Source: Ascidiimonas meishanensis (lineage in GTDB: Bacteria > Bacteroidota > Bacteroidia > Flavobacteriales > Flavobacteriaceae). From it: DNA of 64,000 nt. This document shows positions 34,383 through 42,788 of this stretch, piece by piece. Location of the stretch: assembly GCF_037782385.1 (NCBI RefSeq), contig NZ_JBBEXD010000011.1:62001-126000 (forward strand), written 5' to 3'. Below the pieces are notes generated by a model. The model did not search any database and had not been told where the DNA came from. It saw only the letters and a list, made by a program, of their open reading frames with translations. Within the stretch, counting starts at the first letter, position 1. Each line of letters opens with the position of its first letter. Both the position numbers and the translations under genes were made by a program.

Positions 34383-35444
34383 ATGATCATTACCGATAAG
34401 AAAACCATCGCCACTTATTACAATGCATTGCTCCATAGGCAAGAGGACTTTATTGGAATTTTCTTTGTAGGTGTTAAAACTACCTCTGTATTCTGTATTG
34501 CTACTTGCCGTGCCCGAAAACCTAAATTAAAGAATGTAATATTCTACACTACTTTTAAGGAAGCATTAGACAATGGCTATAGACCCTGTAAGATTTGTAA
34601 GCCCACCGAAAATGCCAACAAGGCGCCTCGGCCTGTAGCTCAGGCAATAGAATTATTTAAACAAAACCCCAAAGAAAAACTTACAGATGCGATGCTTAGG
34701 GAAGTATCTATAAGCCCCGAAATGGTGCGCAGATGGTTTAAAAAACATTATGGGATCACATTTCAGGCTTTTCAACGAATGTATCGGATCAATGAAGCTT
34801 TTCAGGAATTAAAACACGGAAAGAAAACGACGGCAACGGCATTTGATAGTGGTTATGAATCCCTCAGCGGATTTGGATATACCTTTAAAAAAGTAATTGG
34901 AAAATCACCTCAGCAGAGTAAAGAAAAAAATGTTTTATTGCTCCATCGCTTTACTACAACCTTAGGGCCTATGTTTGCTTGTGCTTCTGAGAAAGGTATT
35001 TGTCTTTTAGAATTTGTAGACCGAAAAATGTTGGAAACGGAATTTAGAGACCTACAAAGACTACACAAAGCAACTATTATTCCTGGGGAAAATGAGCATA
35101 CCCAACAAGCTCAAAAAGAACTCACTGCCTATTTTGAAGGTAAGAGAAAAGTCTTTAATGTGGCGTTGGATATGGAAGGAACTTTATTTCAAAAAGCAGC
35201 TTGGGAAGCATTACAGCAAATTCCGTATGGCAAAACCATTTCTTATCAAGAGCAAGCCCAGAAAATAAAGCAACCTACAGCTATAAGAGCTGTAGCTTCC
35301 GCCAATGGTTCCAATAGAATTGCCATTATAGTACCTTGCCACAGGGTGATTGGTAAAAACGGAAAACTAACAGGCTATGGCGGTGGTATTGAACGAAAAC
35401 GCTGGTTGATTGCTCATGAAGTAGCACATACTGAGCTTATTTAA
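34383..35444 (+). CDS. ada: Bifunctional DNA repair protein/regulator Ada
   Basis: Adaptive response protein that reverses alkyl damage and activates repair genes. The N-terminal zinc module has C38, C42, C69 and C72, exactly the positions of E. coli Ada; C38 accepts methyl groups from phosphotriesters. An AraC-type helix-turn-helix follows (about 85-175, EAFQELKHGKKTTATAFDSG). The C-terminal O6-methylguanine methyltransferase has the active Cys319 in IVPCHRVIG. At 353 residues all three functions are present. It is probably autoregulated through its HTH. Confident assignment. Confidence 0.96.
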   Translation: MIITDKKTIATYYNALLHRQEDFIGIFFVGVKTTSVFCIATCRARKPKLKNVIFYTTFKEALDNGYRPCKICKPTENANKAPRPVAQAIELFKQNPKEKLTDAMLREVSISPEMVRRWFKKHYGITFQAFQRMYRINEAFQELKHGKKTTATAFDSGYESLSGFGYTFKKVIGKSPQQSKEKNVLLLHRFTTTLGPMFACASEKGICLLEFVDRKMLETEFRDLQRLHKATIIPGENEHTQQAQKELTAYFEGKRKVFNVALDMEGTLFQKAAWEALQQIPYGKTISYQEQAQKIKQPTAIRAVASANGSNRIAIIVPCHRVIGKNGKLTGYGGGIERKRWLIAHEVAHTELI

Positions 35445-35532
35445 CGTGAGTACGATCTAATTTCAGTTTTATATTTTAATCTTAAATAGAGTATTTGAAT
35501 TATTAAAAATAGTGTATATAAGTTACTTACGT

Positions 35533-35596
35533 TCATTTTCTTTGCTTCTTCACCCATCTACTCCGCTAGGGTTCAGATAACGAAACAAAAGAAAAG
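35533..35596. repeat. Dispersed intergenic repeat, copy 2
   Basis: Starts CATTTTCTTTGCTTCTTCA and ends AACGAAACAAAAGAAAAG, with CTCCGCTAGGG in between. Both ends correspond to those of the copy at 12242-12282, with a longer centre. Confidence 0.5.
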
Positions 35597-35684
35597 ACAA
35601 TTTCGAACTCGATTTTTAATTCTTAATTACGTCGAACTGACGTCATAAGGCTGCTACAACCATTCAAACCTATTTTAAACAAAA

Positions 35685-36485
35685 TTAAAGCACGAGCCTA
35701 TTGCGCAGTGCTTCAATATCTGTTTTATAGACTTCATTTAAATACTCTTTGTAATAATCGTCTCTTTTGTAAGGCAATGTTTTGGTGGCTTGTTCCAGAT
35801 GAAACCTTGCCTTTTCCAAATTTCCTTCCCTTACGTAGATCCGTCCCAATGCAACGTGTGCTTCGCAGGTGGTTTGCGCATACTTAAGGGCTGTTTCAAA
35901 TGCGGTAACCGCCTCTGCTGTTTTATCTAGTTGGTCTTTACATAGGCCTATGAATACAAAGGTTTGTACGTCTGCCCAATCTTCTTTTTGATTTTGAAGA
36001 CTTTGCTGAAAAGCAGTTATTGCAAGCTCGTATTGCTTTAGTCCGTAATAGCATTCTCCTCGTAAAAAATCAATATCCTCGCCCCAAGGTGCATCTACAA
36101 AATTAGGGGTAAGTGAGTCTAATTTTGAAAAGTCGGTTAAAGCTCCTTCATAATCTCTTAAAAACCGAAGCTTCATATAACCTCTATATCCATGATGTGC
36201 TTTAGGGTTTAGAGCAACCGCCTTATTTAACAATGAAAAACCCGTAGTAAAATCGCCTCTTTTGTTATGAGGTACAGACATCTCAAAGTAATTGCGAGCG
36301 TCTTCCGGATACTCTTTTATGAGTATTTGAAAAACCGCTTGGGAGAGTCCGTTGCCTTGCATATGTGCTGCAAAATTATAGCGTTCTTCCTTGGGTGCCA
36401 TAAAAAGAAAATATACAATATATCCTGTATAGGCGAGTAACAGCACACTAAAAATAATCTTGCTAAGGTTTATGATTCGTTTCAT
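35685..36485 (-). CDS. Tetratricopeptide repeat protein, membrane-anchored
   Basis: A 266-residue protein with one N-terminal membrane helix (about 8-29) and a run of TPR units from about 60 to 250. Units such as GFSLLNKAVALNPKAHHGYRG, CYYGLKQYELAITAFQQSL and AHVALGRIYVREGNLEKARFHLEQA show the W/L-G-Y-A pattern. It should act as a scaffold on the periplasmic or cytoplasmic face of the membrane. Five bases separate it from the upstream gene at 36491, so they form an operon, probably with the same unknown process. Confidence 0.83.
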   Translation of the reverse strand: MKRIINLSKIIFSVLLLAYTGYIVYFLFMAPKEERYNFAAHMQGNGLSQAVFQILIKEYPEDARNYFEMSVPHNKRGDFTTGFSLLNKAVALNPKAHHGYRGYMKLRFLRDYEGALTDFSKLDSLTPNFVDAPWGEDIDFLRGECYYGLKQYELAITAFQQSLQNQKEDWADVQTFVFIGLCKDQLDKTAEAVTAFETALKYAQTTCEAHVALGRIYVREGNLEKARFHLEQATKTLPYKRDDYYKEYLNEVYKTDIEALRNRLVL

Positions 36486-36490
36486 GGTAT

Positions 36491-36988
36491 CTAAAATATA
36501 TCTGTAATTATACCCTCTTCAACTTTTACGGTGAGTTGGCAATAACTATCATAAGCCACTTGATTACGCATACCGGGCTCCCAATTTTTCAGTTTTCTTA
36601 GGTGTTGCAAGATTTGCTGCACTTTTTCTTGATCAAAATCAGTAGGTTGTAGCTCTTTATTTGTCATTTTCACCTGAAAACGACCAGATTCTCCTTTGCA
36701 GTTCACTACAAATCTAAAAACCAGATAACCAGAATTTTCAAACCTAAGATCTTTTGGTAATTGATTCTCCAGAGCATGTTTGATGGCACGTTTTCCACCT
36801 TCATAAGTGGTTCCTATTCCATAGTATTGCAAAATTTTCTTCTCATTACAGATCTTAAAACTAGTATTGGTCTGTAATTCTTTAGGAATATCACCTACTC
36901 TGGTATTTAGTTTTAGGTACAACCAAGCGGTTAGGCTCGCAGCTATTAAAAAACATATCAGCAGAAGAATGGTTAAAAAGCGTCTCAA
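36491..36988 (-). CDS. Membrane-anchored protein, possibly TonB C-terminal-like
   Basis: A 165-residue protein with an N-terminal membrane helix (about 5-26). The C-terminal half has GYLVFRFVVNCKGESGRFQ, LRKLKNWEPG and SYCQLTVKVEEG, resembling the beta-alpha-beta C-terminal domain of TonB-like proteins (new residue, then conserved W.P and closing strand). It lacks the proline-rich linker of a true energy transducer. Two cysteines (in NCKGE and YCQLT) could pair. Cotranscribed with the TPR gene. The TonB-like reading is tentative. Confidence 0.55.
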   Translation of the reverse strand: MRRFLTILLLICFLIAASLTAWLYLKLNTRVGDIPKELQTNTSFKICNEKKILQYYGIGTTYEGGKRAIKHALENQLPKDLRFENSGYLVFRFVVNCKGESGRFQVKMTNKELQPTDFDQEKVQQILQHLRKLKNWEPGMRNQVAYDSYCQLTVKVEEGIITDIF

Positions 36989-37112
36989 GAGCGGTATCCG
37001 GTTTAATTCTTATTTAATTATCAATATAAAATAAAGATCGTATTAAAACCTAAATTTAGAAAATGGTAAGCACCACATTTTAGGATATTGTTTATAAAAA
37101 CTTGCAATAGGT

Positions 37113-38804
37113 TTAAGCTTTTGAAGTTGTCTTAGCTACAAAATCATTGTAATCATCATAATATTTATCTTGAGGTATGGGTTTTGTCTTTTTGAGATTG
37201 TCGCGGTGTGCATGTCCCATAACGGCAATAGAGGGTGCTCCCATGGCACGTAGCCTTAATGTCATAAAATGTTCACGCAGCGGTGAAGCACTATCCAGTA
37301 CATCATGGTCTGAGGTATTAGCACCAATAGCACCAATTCTTTTCCGCTGCTCTGTTAGCGCTAGGTTCATTCCATACGCATCGCCAGGTTTTGTTTCTTC
37401 TTCAATGAGTGCATGCAACAATTCAATAACCATTTCTATGTTTTTAGTTAGTGTAGCCGCGTAATTGATCCAAGTTTCTAACTCATTAATTTTAGTGGGT
37501 GTTTTAAAAGTGAAAAGACCTATTGGATTTGCCTTTAATTTCTTAAGGTCTTTAGTAATAGCTGCGCCTTTATCACTCATTAGATGAACGAGTATTTTTT
37601 CTGCATGAGTTCTGGTGTCTTCTGCTTTTTGGCTGGCAGTTTTACCTGCTTTTACATAATCCATATTCCAATAAAAATCAAAATCGGATAATTGACTGCT
37701 TACCGTTTTTCTTGTCTGCTCTCCCATAGCTTTCATCTTGGTAGCTTCCACATCATTGTCTGATTCCAGATATAGTTTCATGTTGCTATAGATACTTTTT
37801 AAACGCTTAGACCCATACAATGCCACTACTAAGTCCGTAATATTTTTAGCATGCAAATTTTCTAAAATATTTTCCCGCTTAACATCAGCATCGGTTGCTA
37901 AATGGTGGGCTGTCTCCGAGCTTTTTACAGTAGCACTGTCACTAAGTTCCTCATAGGTGATTTTCCCTGTATACCCCCACTTCTTTTTAATAAGTGCCCA
38001 TTTAGAGGCACTGTGATTCTCTCCTATTATATGCACATAAGGACCTACTAATTGAGCTCCTTTTGAAGAGCCTATCGCTTGAATATCCTTATTATTTTCA
38101 ACAAAATAGGTTTGTTGATTGTTGCTAGCTGCTGTTAATGCCAAATTTACACTTTGGGTTGGAGGCAAACTATGGGTATGATCATACATGCCATCTTTAG
38201 TTAAAATTTTAGCTTGAACCACCAAAGAAGTAGGTTTTACCAAAACCTTAGAAGGGACAAAGGAGTTTAATGATTTCATTTGCAACGCCTTGGCTCCCAT
38301 AATATCGGCTTCTTTTTCCAAACCCATATCATCATTAATAGCCACTTTCGCTTGTAATTGTCTGGTGGGTTTTACTCTGCCCTGCTTTTGTTGTACTACA
38401 TGCCAGGCTTCGTGCGGCAGGTGTTTTTCCTGACCAGATGCCAGATGGATCTGATTTCCTTGTGCATAGGCATGCGCTTGTAATTGGGCAGGTTTTGGAG
38501 AGTTGTAATGTACCTTTACATCATCCATAGAATGACCTGATAAATTTTCTATACCAGATTTCAAGGTATCAGGTAAGCCTGTAGAATTTGCTTTGGCTTG
38601 TATTGGGTTTGAAGTTGTGGCGGTATAGACATTTGCCTTTTGTTGCATTATAGCAACCCCATTATTGACCGTACTTTGGTTTGCCATATGCTGTAACTTA
38701 AGCTGTTTTACTTGAGCAGGACGTTGATTTTTAAATGATTGCGTCCCTAACTTACCAGAAGTATTGTTTACAGTTTTTGGGGCTTGCTTAACATGTTGGC
38801 GCAT
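37113..38804 (-). CDS. DUF4157 (eCIS core domain) protein with EreA/ChaN-like C-terminal domain
   Basis: A 563-residue protein without signal peptide. Residues about 75-150 are a DUF4157 domain: GLPDTLKSGIENLSGHSMDDVKV-type start, QGNQIHLASGQ, and HEAWH at 131-135 in LPHEAWHVVQQKQG. DUF4157 marks proteins associated with extracellular contractile injection systems and other secreted polymorphic cargo. The C-terminal part (about 250-545) has HIIGENHS (GENH at 261-264), a REHFM motif at 510-514 and AVMGHAHRDNL (529-537). That order of GE.H, R..xM and G.H resembles the EreA/ChaN/TraB (TIKI) hydrolase superfamily. No injection-system structural gene is in the window. The C-terminal assignment is inference from motifs. 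Confidence 0.78.
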   Translation of the reverse strand: MRQHVKQAPKTVNNTSGKLGTQSFKNQRPAQVKQLKLQHMANQSTVNNGVAIMQQKANVYTATTSNPIQAKANSTGLPDTLKSGIENLSGHSMDDVKVHYNSPKPAQLQAHAYAQGNQIHLASGQEKHLPHEAWHVVQQKQGRVKPTRQLQAKVAINDDMGLEKEADIMGAKALQMKSLNSFVPSKVLVKPTSLVVQAKILTKDGMYDHTHSLPPTQSVNLALTAASNNQQTYFVENNKDIQAIGSSKGAQLVGPYVHIIGENHSASKWALIKKKWGYTGKITYEELSDSATVKSSETAHHLATDADVKRENILENLHAKNITDLVVALYGSKRLKSIYSNMKLYLESDNDVEATKMKAMGEQTRKTVSSQLSDFDFYWNMDYVKAGKTASQKAEDTRTHAEKILVHLMSDKGAAITKDLKKLKANPIGLFTFKTPTKINELETWINYAATLTKNIEMVIELLHALIEEETKPGDAYGMNLALTEQRKRIGAIGANTSDHDVLDSASPLREHFMTLRLRAMGAPSIAVMGHAHRDNLKKTKPIPQDKYYDDYNDFVAKTTSKA

Positions 38805-38916
38805 AAAAGAAGAAATAGGTTATGTACTACTTTTCTCAAATATATGCATTTTAAAGACTTTATTTATAGGTACTAATACGGCTTTTTCCAAATAACGGCT
38901 TTTAAAAAATATTAAA

Positions 38917-38949
38917 ACAAAAAAAAGCTTCTCTTTTTAGAGAAGCTTT
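38917..38949 (-). terminator. Rho-independent terminator after clpP
   Basis: AAAGCTTCTCT and AGAGAAGCTTT form an 11-bp stem around TTTT; on the minus strand it continues into a T-rich tail. Confidence 0.9.
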
Positions 38950-38970
38950 AAGACGTTATTTTACTAATAC

Positions 38971-39528
38971 TTATTCGCCAATAATACCATCTACAATACC
39001 ATATTCAACAGATTCTTTAGCATCCATCCAATAATCTCTATCAAAATCTTTCATCACCTTATCAAAAGGCTGTCCACAATTCTCTGCAAGAATTTTTGCT
39101 CCAATTTCTCTAGTTTTAATGATTTCTCTTGCCTGAATTTCTATATTGGAAGCTTGTCCGCTTGCACCTCCACTCGGCTGGTGTATCATTACTCGTGCAT
39201 GTGGATAAATAAAACGTTTTCCTTTTTCCCCTACAGATAGAAGAATAGACCCCATAGAAGCTGCCAAACCAGAACAAACTGTTGAAACAGGACTTTTTAT
39301 GGCTTTAATCGTATCATAAATAGCAAATCCAGAAGTTACATAACCTCCAGGACTATTTATAATGAGTTGAATCTCTTTAGTTTCTAAAGAATCCAGATAA
39401 AGCAAACGATCTATTACATGTTTGGCAGAATCATCATCTACCTGCCCCCACATAAAGACTTTTCGCTGTTCCAGAATATTTGCATCAATCGTATCTTGTA
39501 TCTTGCTTTTGTCAGATTTCATGTTCAA
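38971..39528 (-). CDS. clpP: ATP-dependent Clp protease proteolytic subunit
   Basis: Serine peptidase that forms the double-ring ClpP chamber with ClpX- or ClpC-type unfoldases. The catalytic triad is S91 in GLAASMGS, H116 in VMIHQPSGG and D165 in DRDYWM. Length is 185 residues, without a long propeptide. It is unlinked to clpX or tig here, so it may be the second ClpP paralogue that many Flavobacteriaceae carry. Two in-frame ATGs (M1 and M3) are possible; the first gives the best spacing. It is monocistronic. Confidence 0.93.
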   Translation of the reverse strand: MNMKSDKSKIQDTIDANILEQRKVFMWGQVDDDSAKHVIDRLLYLDSLETKEIQLIINSPGGYVTSGFAIYDTIKAIKSPVSTVCSGLAASMGSILLSVGEKGKRFIYPHARVMIHQPSGGASGQASNIEIQAREIIKTREIGAKILAENCGQPFDKVMKDFDRDYWMDAKESVEYGIVDGIIGE

Positions 39529-39661
39529 TTTAATTTCGGACTAAAATATGAAAATTAATCCTTTTACCATATCAAATAAAAACCAAAATAAGAACAACTG
39601 TTAATTTTCATTCTAAAGAGATCAACAAAGAAACAAGTGTAAGACCGTTGGTATATTTTTG

Positions 39662-39669
39662 TATTTTTG
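39662..39669 (+). promoter_or_regulatory. Candidate -7 box for lipoprotein gene
   Basis: TATTTTTG fits TAnnTTTG exactly and lies 15 bases before the ATG of the lipoprotein gene at 39685. Confidence 0.5.
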
Positions 39670-39684
39670 TAAAAATTACTACTT

Positions 39685-40344
39685 ATGAGAATTTTTGTGT
39701 ACTGCGCCCTAATAGTTATGTTGTTTTCATGTAAAAATAACAAAAGTGATTTTGAAAATCTCCCTGTTTCAGAAAGGATAGCTAAAGCACATGGGTTTGA
39801 CTCTTGGGAGGACATCGCTCAAATAGATTTCACCTTTAATGTAGATAAAGATGATTCTCATTTTGAAAGGAGTTGGTCATGGCAACCAGATTCCAGAAAA
39901 GTAGTACTAACAGTTGGTGAAAATAAAATTTCATACAATAGAAGTAAGATTGATAGCGTCATGGTAAACGCTGATAAAAGTTTTGTTAATGATAAATATT
40001 GGTTACTTGCTCCCTTTAATTTGATTTGGGATAAAGAAATTAAACAAACGTATACCGAAGAAACAAAGGCGCCTATTAGTAAAGTCACCATGCAAAAGCT
40101 TACTATTGTTTATGAAGGTGATGGAGGTTATACCCCTGGAGATGCGTATGATTTTTATTTTGGTGAAGATTATTTGATTAAGGAATGGGCGTTTAGAAAA
40201 GAAAATTCAGCTGGCCCTGGATTAATCACCACTTGGGAAGATTATGAAGAATTTGATGGCTTACAAATAGCCACTACTCATAATAAAAAAGAAGGAAATT
40301 GGAAACTCTATTTTACCGATATTGAAACAATCACCAAGGATTAA
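39685..40344 (+). CDS. Lipoprotein of unknown function
   Basis: A 219-residue protein with a lipobox ending MLFSC (Cys16). The mature part is rich in aromatic and acidic residues and is predicted beta-rich (WSWQPDSRKVVLTVGENKISY, YDFYFGEDYLIKEWAF, WEDYEEFDGLQIATTH). The layout is that of outer-membrane lipoproteins of the Flavobacteriia with an LolA/LppX-like pattern (threonine- and tryptophan-rich sheet closing with FTDIETI). I cannot name a domain with certainty. It is monocistronic, convergent with the MFS gene by 11 bases. Confidence 0.72.
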   Translation: MRIFVYCALIVMLFSCKNNKSDFENLPVSERIAKAHGFDSWEDIAQIDFTFNVDKDDSHFERSWSWQPDSRKVVLTVGENKISYNRSKIDSVMVNADKSFVNDKYWLLAPFNLIWDKEIKQTYTEETKAPISKVTMQKLTIVYEGDGGYTPGDAYDFYFGEDYLIKEWAFRKENSAGPGLITTWEDYEEFDGLQIATTHNKKEGNWKLYFTDIETITKD

Positions 40345-40355
40345 CTTGAAATTTT

Positions 40356-41528
40356 TTATCTGCTTTTAGTAGTAACTTTAAGCGATGAAGCCAATGCAAT
40401 TATAGTAAAACAAAGTAATGCTATAAAACTAAGTTTCAAACTACTTAAGTCTGCTAGTAAACCTAGAAAAACAGGACCCAGTAAAAATCCTGCAAAACCA
40501 GAGCCTGCTATAAACGATACCCCTTGGGCACTATCTACACCCTTAGTTTTACCTCCCAGACGAAAAAGTTCAGGTACAATGGTAGAAAAACCTAGACCTA
40601 CAAGACCAAATCCAAGAATAGCTAGCATGGTTGACTCCATCAAAATAAAAACAAAACCTACTACACCAAGCATATTACCTACTATCATTATTGACCTAGC
40701 ACCAAAACGTGAACTTATACCATCGCCTGCAAATCTTCCCAAGGCCATTGTTAAGGAAAATGCTGTTAGACCAAGACCTATATAAACCTCCGGAGCATTA
40801 GACACATTCTCCAAATACAATGCGCTCCAGTCTACAATAGCACCCTCACTTGCCATCACAAAAAAACCAATAATACCTAACCATATTAAAGGCCTGAATT
40901 GTTTAAAACTAAATTGCATTTTCTCTATTGCATCAGCAACTACACTCCAATAGTTATGCATTAGAAAAAGATGTACTATTAAACATAGTCCTACCACCAC
41001 CAGCGCGTGATATATAGGTATTTCCACATAAGGTAAAAACAATGTACCCACACCAGCTCCTATCATCCCGCCTAAACTAAAAAAACCATGTTTAGCAGAC
41101 ATCACATGAACGTCATCTCTTTTTTCTAGTTCTGTTACCAATGTATTCATGGCAATATCAGTGAAGCCCAAAGCGGTCCCTACAAAAAGTAAACCTAAAC
41201 ATAAAATAAAATAATTGGGGGCTAAAAATGGAATTAAGATCATAATAAACATGACAATTCCACCATACGCTGTAGCCTTGCCTACTCCCAATTTACTAAT
41301 TAACAAAGGAGCTGTAAATAACATAATGAAGGTACCTAAAGCCATAAAAAAGATGGCGAAGCCTATTTCTCCTTCATTAATACTCAACTTTTCCTTGATA
41401 GTTGGAATGTAAATAGCCCAAGTACTAAATATTACATTCATAGAAAAAAACACCAAGGCAGTAGCCAAATATCTTTTATTTCTTAAAATCGTAACAAGAG
41501 CATTACTTGAGGTTATCCTTGATTCCAC
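40356..41528 (-). CDS. MFS transporter
   Basis: A 390-residue major facilitator with about 12 membrane helices in two halves. Motif A-like loops are at GKATAYGG and GDGISSRFGARSIMIVG. The overall shape, with short loops and a DIAMNT-type helix 4 (TDIAMNTLVTELEKR), matches the YbjJ/fucose-permease-like subgroup of Bacteroidota, often sugar or metabolite exporters. Substrate is not readable. It is expressed alone and divergent from the AraC regulator at 41842 across a 313-base gap. Confidence 0.88.
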   Translation of the reverse strand: MESRITSSNALVTILRNKRYLATALVFFSMNVIFSTWAIYIPTIKEKLSINEGEIGFAIFFMALGTFIMLFTAPLLISKLGVGKATAYGGIVMFIMILIPFLAPNYFILCLGLLFVGTALGFTDIAMNTLVTELEKRDDVHVMSAKHGFFSLGGMIGAGVGTLFLPYVEIPIYHALVVVGLCLIVHLFLMHNYWSVVADAIEKMQFSFKQFRPLIWLGIIGFFVMASEGAIVDWSALYLENVSNAPEVYIGLGLTAFSLTMALGRFAGDGISSRFGARSIMIVGNMLGVVGFVFILMESTMLAILGFGLVGLGFSTIVPELFRLGGKTKGVDSAQGVSFIAGSGFAGFLLGPVFLGLLADLSSLKLSFIALLCFTIIALASSLKVTTKSR

Positions 41529-41841
41529 ACTCTAAAATTTTTAAGATACGAAAATACTCATTTAATCAATCCTAGGGATCTTCTACTTTATTTATTCGCT
41601 ATTTTTATAGATAAATAAATGATTCTCTTTATTGAAGATTCCAAAAAGGTATCTGGAAATGAGAAGTACAGTAAAATGGCATCGAAATAAAACCAACGTA
41701 TTAAAAATTCCTCAGGAAATTTATCTATTAAAAACGAGTATCGTTTGTATTTTGGCTTAAGAGATATGAAAAGTGGTATTATGAATAGCGCATTGAATGG
41801 CTTTAAATTTTGTAAATAAGTATGAGGCAGACCATTAAAGT
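41529..41841. other. Divergent intergenic region
   Basis: Holds the promoters of the MFS gene and the AraC gene. TTTAAATTTTGTAAAT near 41801 resembles a -7 box for the regulator. No open frame or hairpin is convincing. Confidence 0.4.
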
Positions 41842-42705
41842 ATGAAGCATTTTCAGTTTAAAGAAACCTATTCAAAAGATGCCTTTTTTAATATAGAAGC
41901 CATCCAGCAAAAACCTGCTGAAGCATATCCAGTAAAACATGAAGCTCATGCCCATGATTATTATGTAATTGTTCTTACTACAAACGGCAAAGGCACTCAT
42001 ACTATTGATTATCATACATATGCTATTGAAGCTAATAGTGTATTCTTTATTAGCCCTCATCAAGTTCATAAGGTGGTTGAAACTATTCCTAATGAAGGAT
42101 ATGTAATTTCATTTAATGATGATTTTCTTGTTCGTGCCAATATAAGCAATCAGTTCTTTACCAATATAAATTTGTTTCAACCGCTAGGAGAAGCACCTCC
42201 TCTTATTCCAGAGAAAGAAACTTTTTTAAAACTACTCGCTTATTGCAAAGAATTACATGAATGTTTCCAAACCGTTTCTGATTTTAGGTATGAAGCATTG
42301 GGGGCTATATTGAGGCTCTTTTTTATTCAAAGCAATGCCGTATGCGATTTATTTAAGAAACCCATACTGCAAATGGACAACGCATTGATAACACTGCGAA
42401 AGTTTATAAATTTGGTAGAAACTCATTACAAACTGGAACATAAAACTTCTTTTTATGCAGAAAAACTCTTTATTTCTGCCAACTACCTTAACAAGCTTAC
42501 TACCACTTACCTTCACACAAGTGCGAAAGAGTATATTATGAATAGAGTTATACTGGAAACCAAAAGAATGCTGGGTCATACTTCAAAAACAGTAAAGGAA
42601 ATTACTTTTGAACTGGGTTTTCAGGAGTCTTCGCATCTCAGTCATGCTTTTAAAAACTATACGGGTGAAAGTATTAGTACCTTTAAAACCAGTATTGAGA
42701 ACTGA
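41842..42705 (+). CDS. AraC family transcriptional regulator (cupin sensor)
   Basis: A 287-residue regulator with an N-terminal cupin-like sensor (about 10-110; HAHDYYVIVLTTNGKGTHTIDY, SPHQVHKV) and a C-terminal double helix-turn-helix (about 185-285, NYLNKLTTTYLHTSAKEYI and KEITFELGFQESSHLSHAFKNYTGESIS). The pirin gene starts 83 bases downstream on the same strand and is its probable target. It shares architecture with the regulator at 19238, and the pirin promoter shares the ACA-N48-TTTG spacing of the DoxX-like and AhpD-like promoters. Confidence 0.92.
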   Translation: MKHFQFKETYSKDAFFNIEAIQQKPAEAYPVKHEAHAHDYYVIVLTTNGKGTHTIDYHTYAIEANSVFFISPHQVHKVVETIPNEGYVISFNDDFLVRANISNQFFTNINLFQPLGEAPPLIPEKETFLKLLAYCKELHECFQTVSDFRYEALGAILRLFFIQSNAVCDLFKKPILQMDNALITLRKFINLVETHYKLEHKTSFYAEKLFISANYLNKLTTTYLHTSAKEYIMNRVILETKRMLGHTSKTVKEITFELGFQESSHLSHAFKNYTGESISTFKTSIEN

Positions 42706-42766
42706 TTTTTACATCGCTATTCCCGTTTTTCGTATCGTTTTTTCTATTGATTTTCTGGAACTTTGT
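42701..42766 (+). promoter_or_regulatory. Promoter with partial shared motif (pirin)
   Basis: TTTTTACATC has its ACA at 42711, exactly 51 bases before the TTTG at 42762-42765 (GGAACTTTGTACTA). The same 51-base spacing of ACA to TTTG occurs before the DoxX-like and AhpD-like genes. CTTTGTACTA is identical to the AhpD-like promoter. Confidence 0.5.
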
Positions 42767-42788
42767 ACTAACAAAAAAGGATATAATC

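Noticed and set aside
30048..38804. Complete contractile injection system around the DUF4157 gene
   Set aside because: No sheath, tube, baseplate or ATPase gene is visible, so only an orphan effector-type gene can be claimed.
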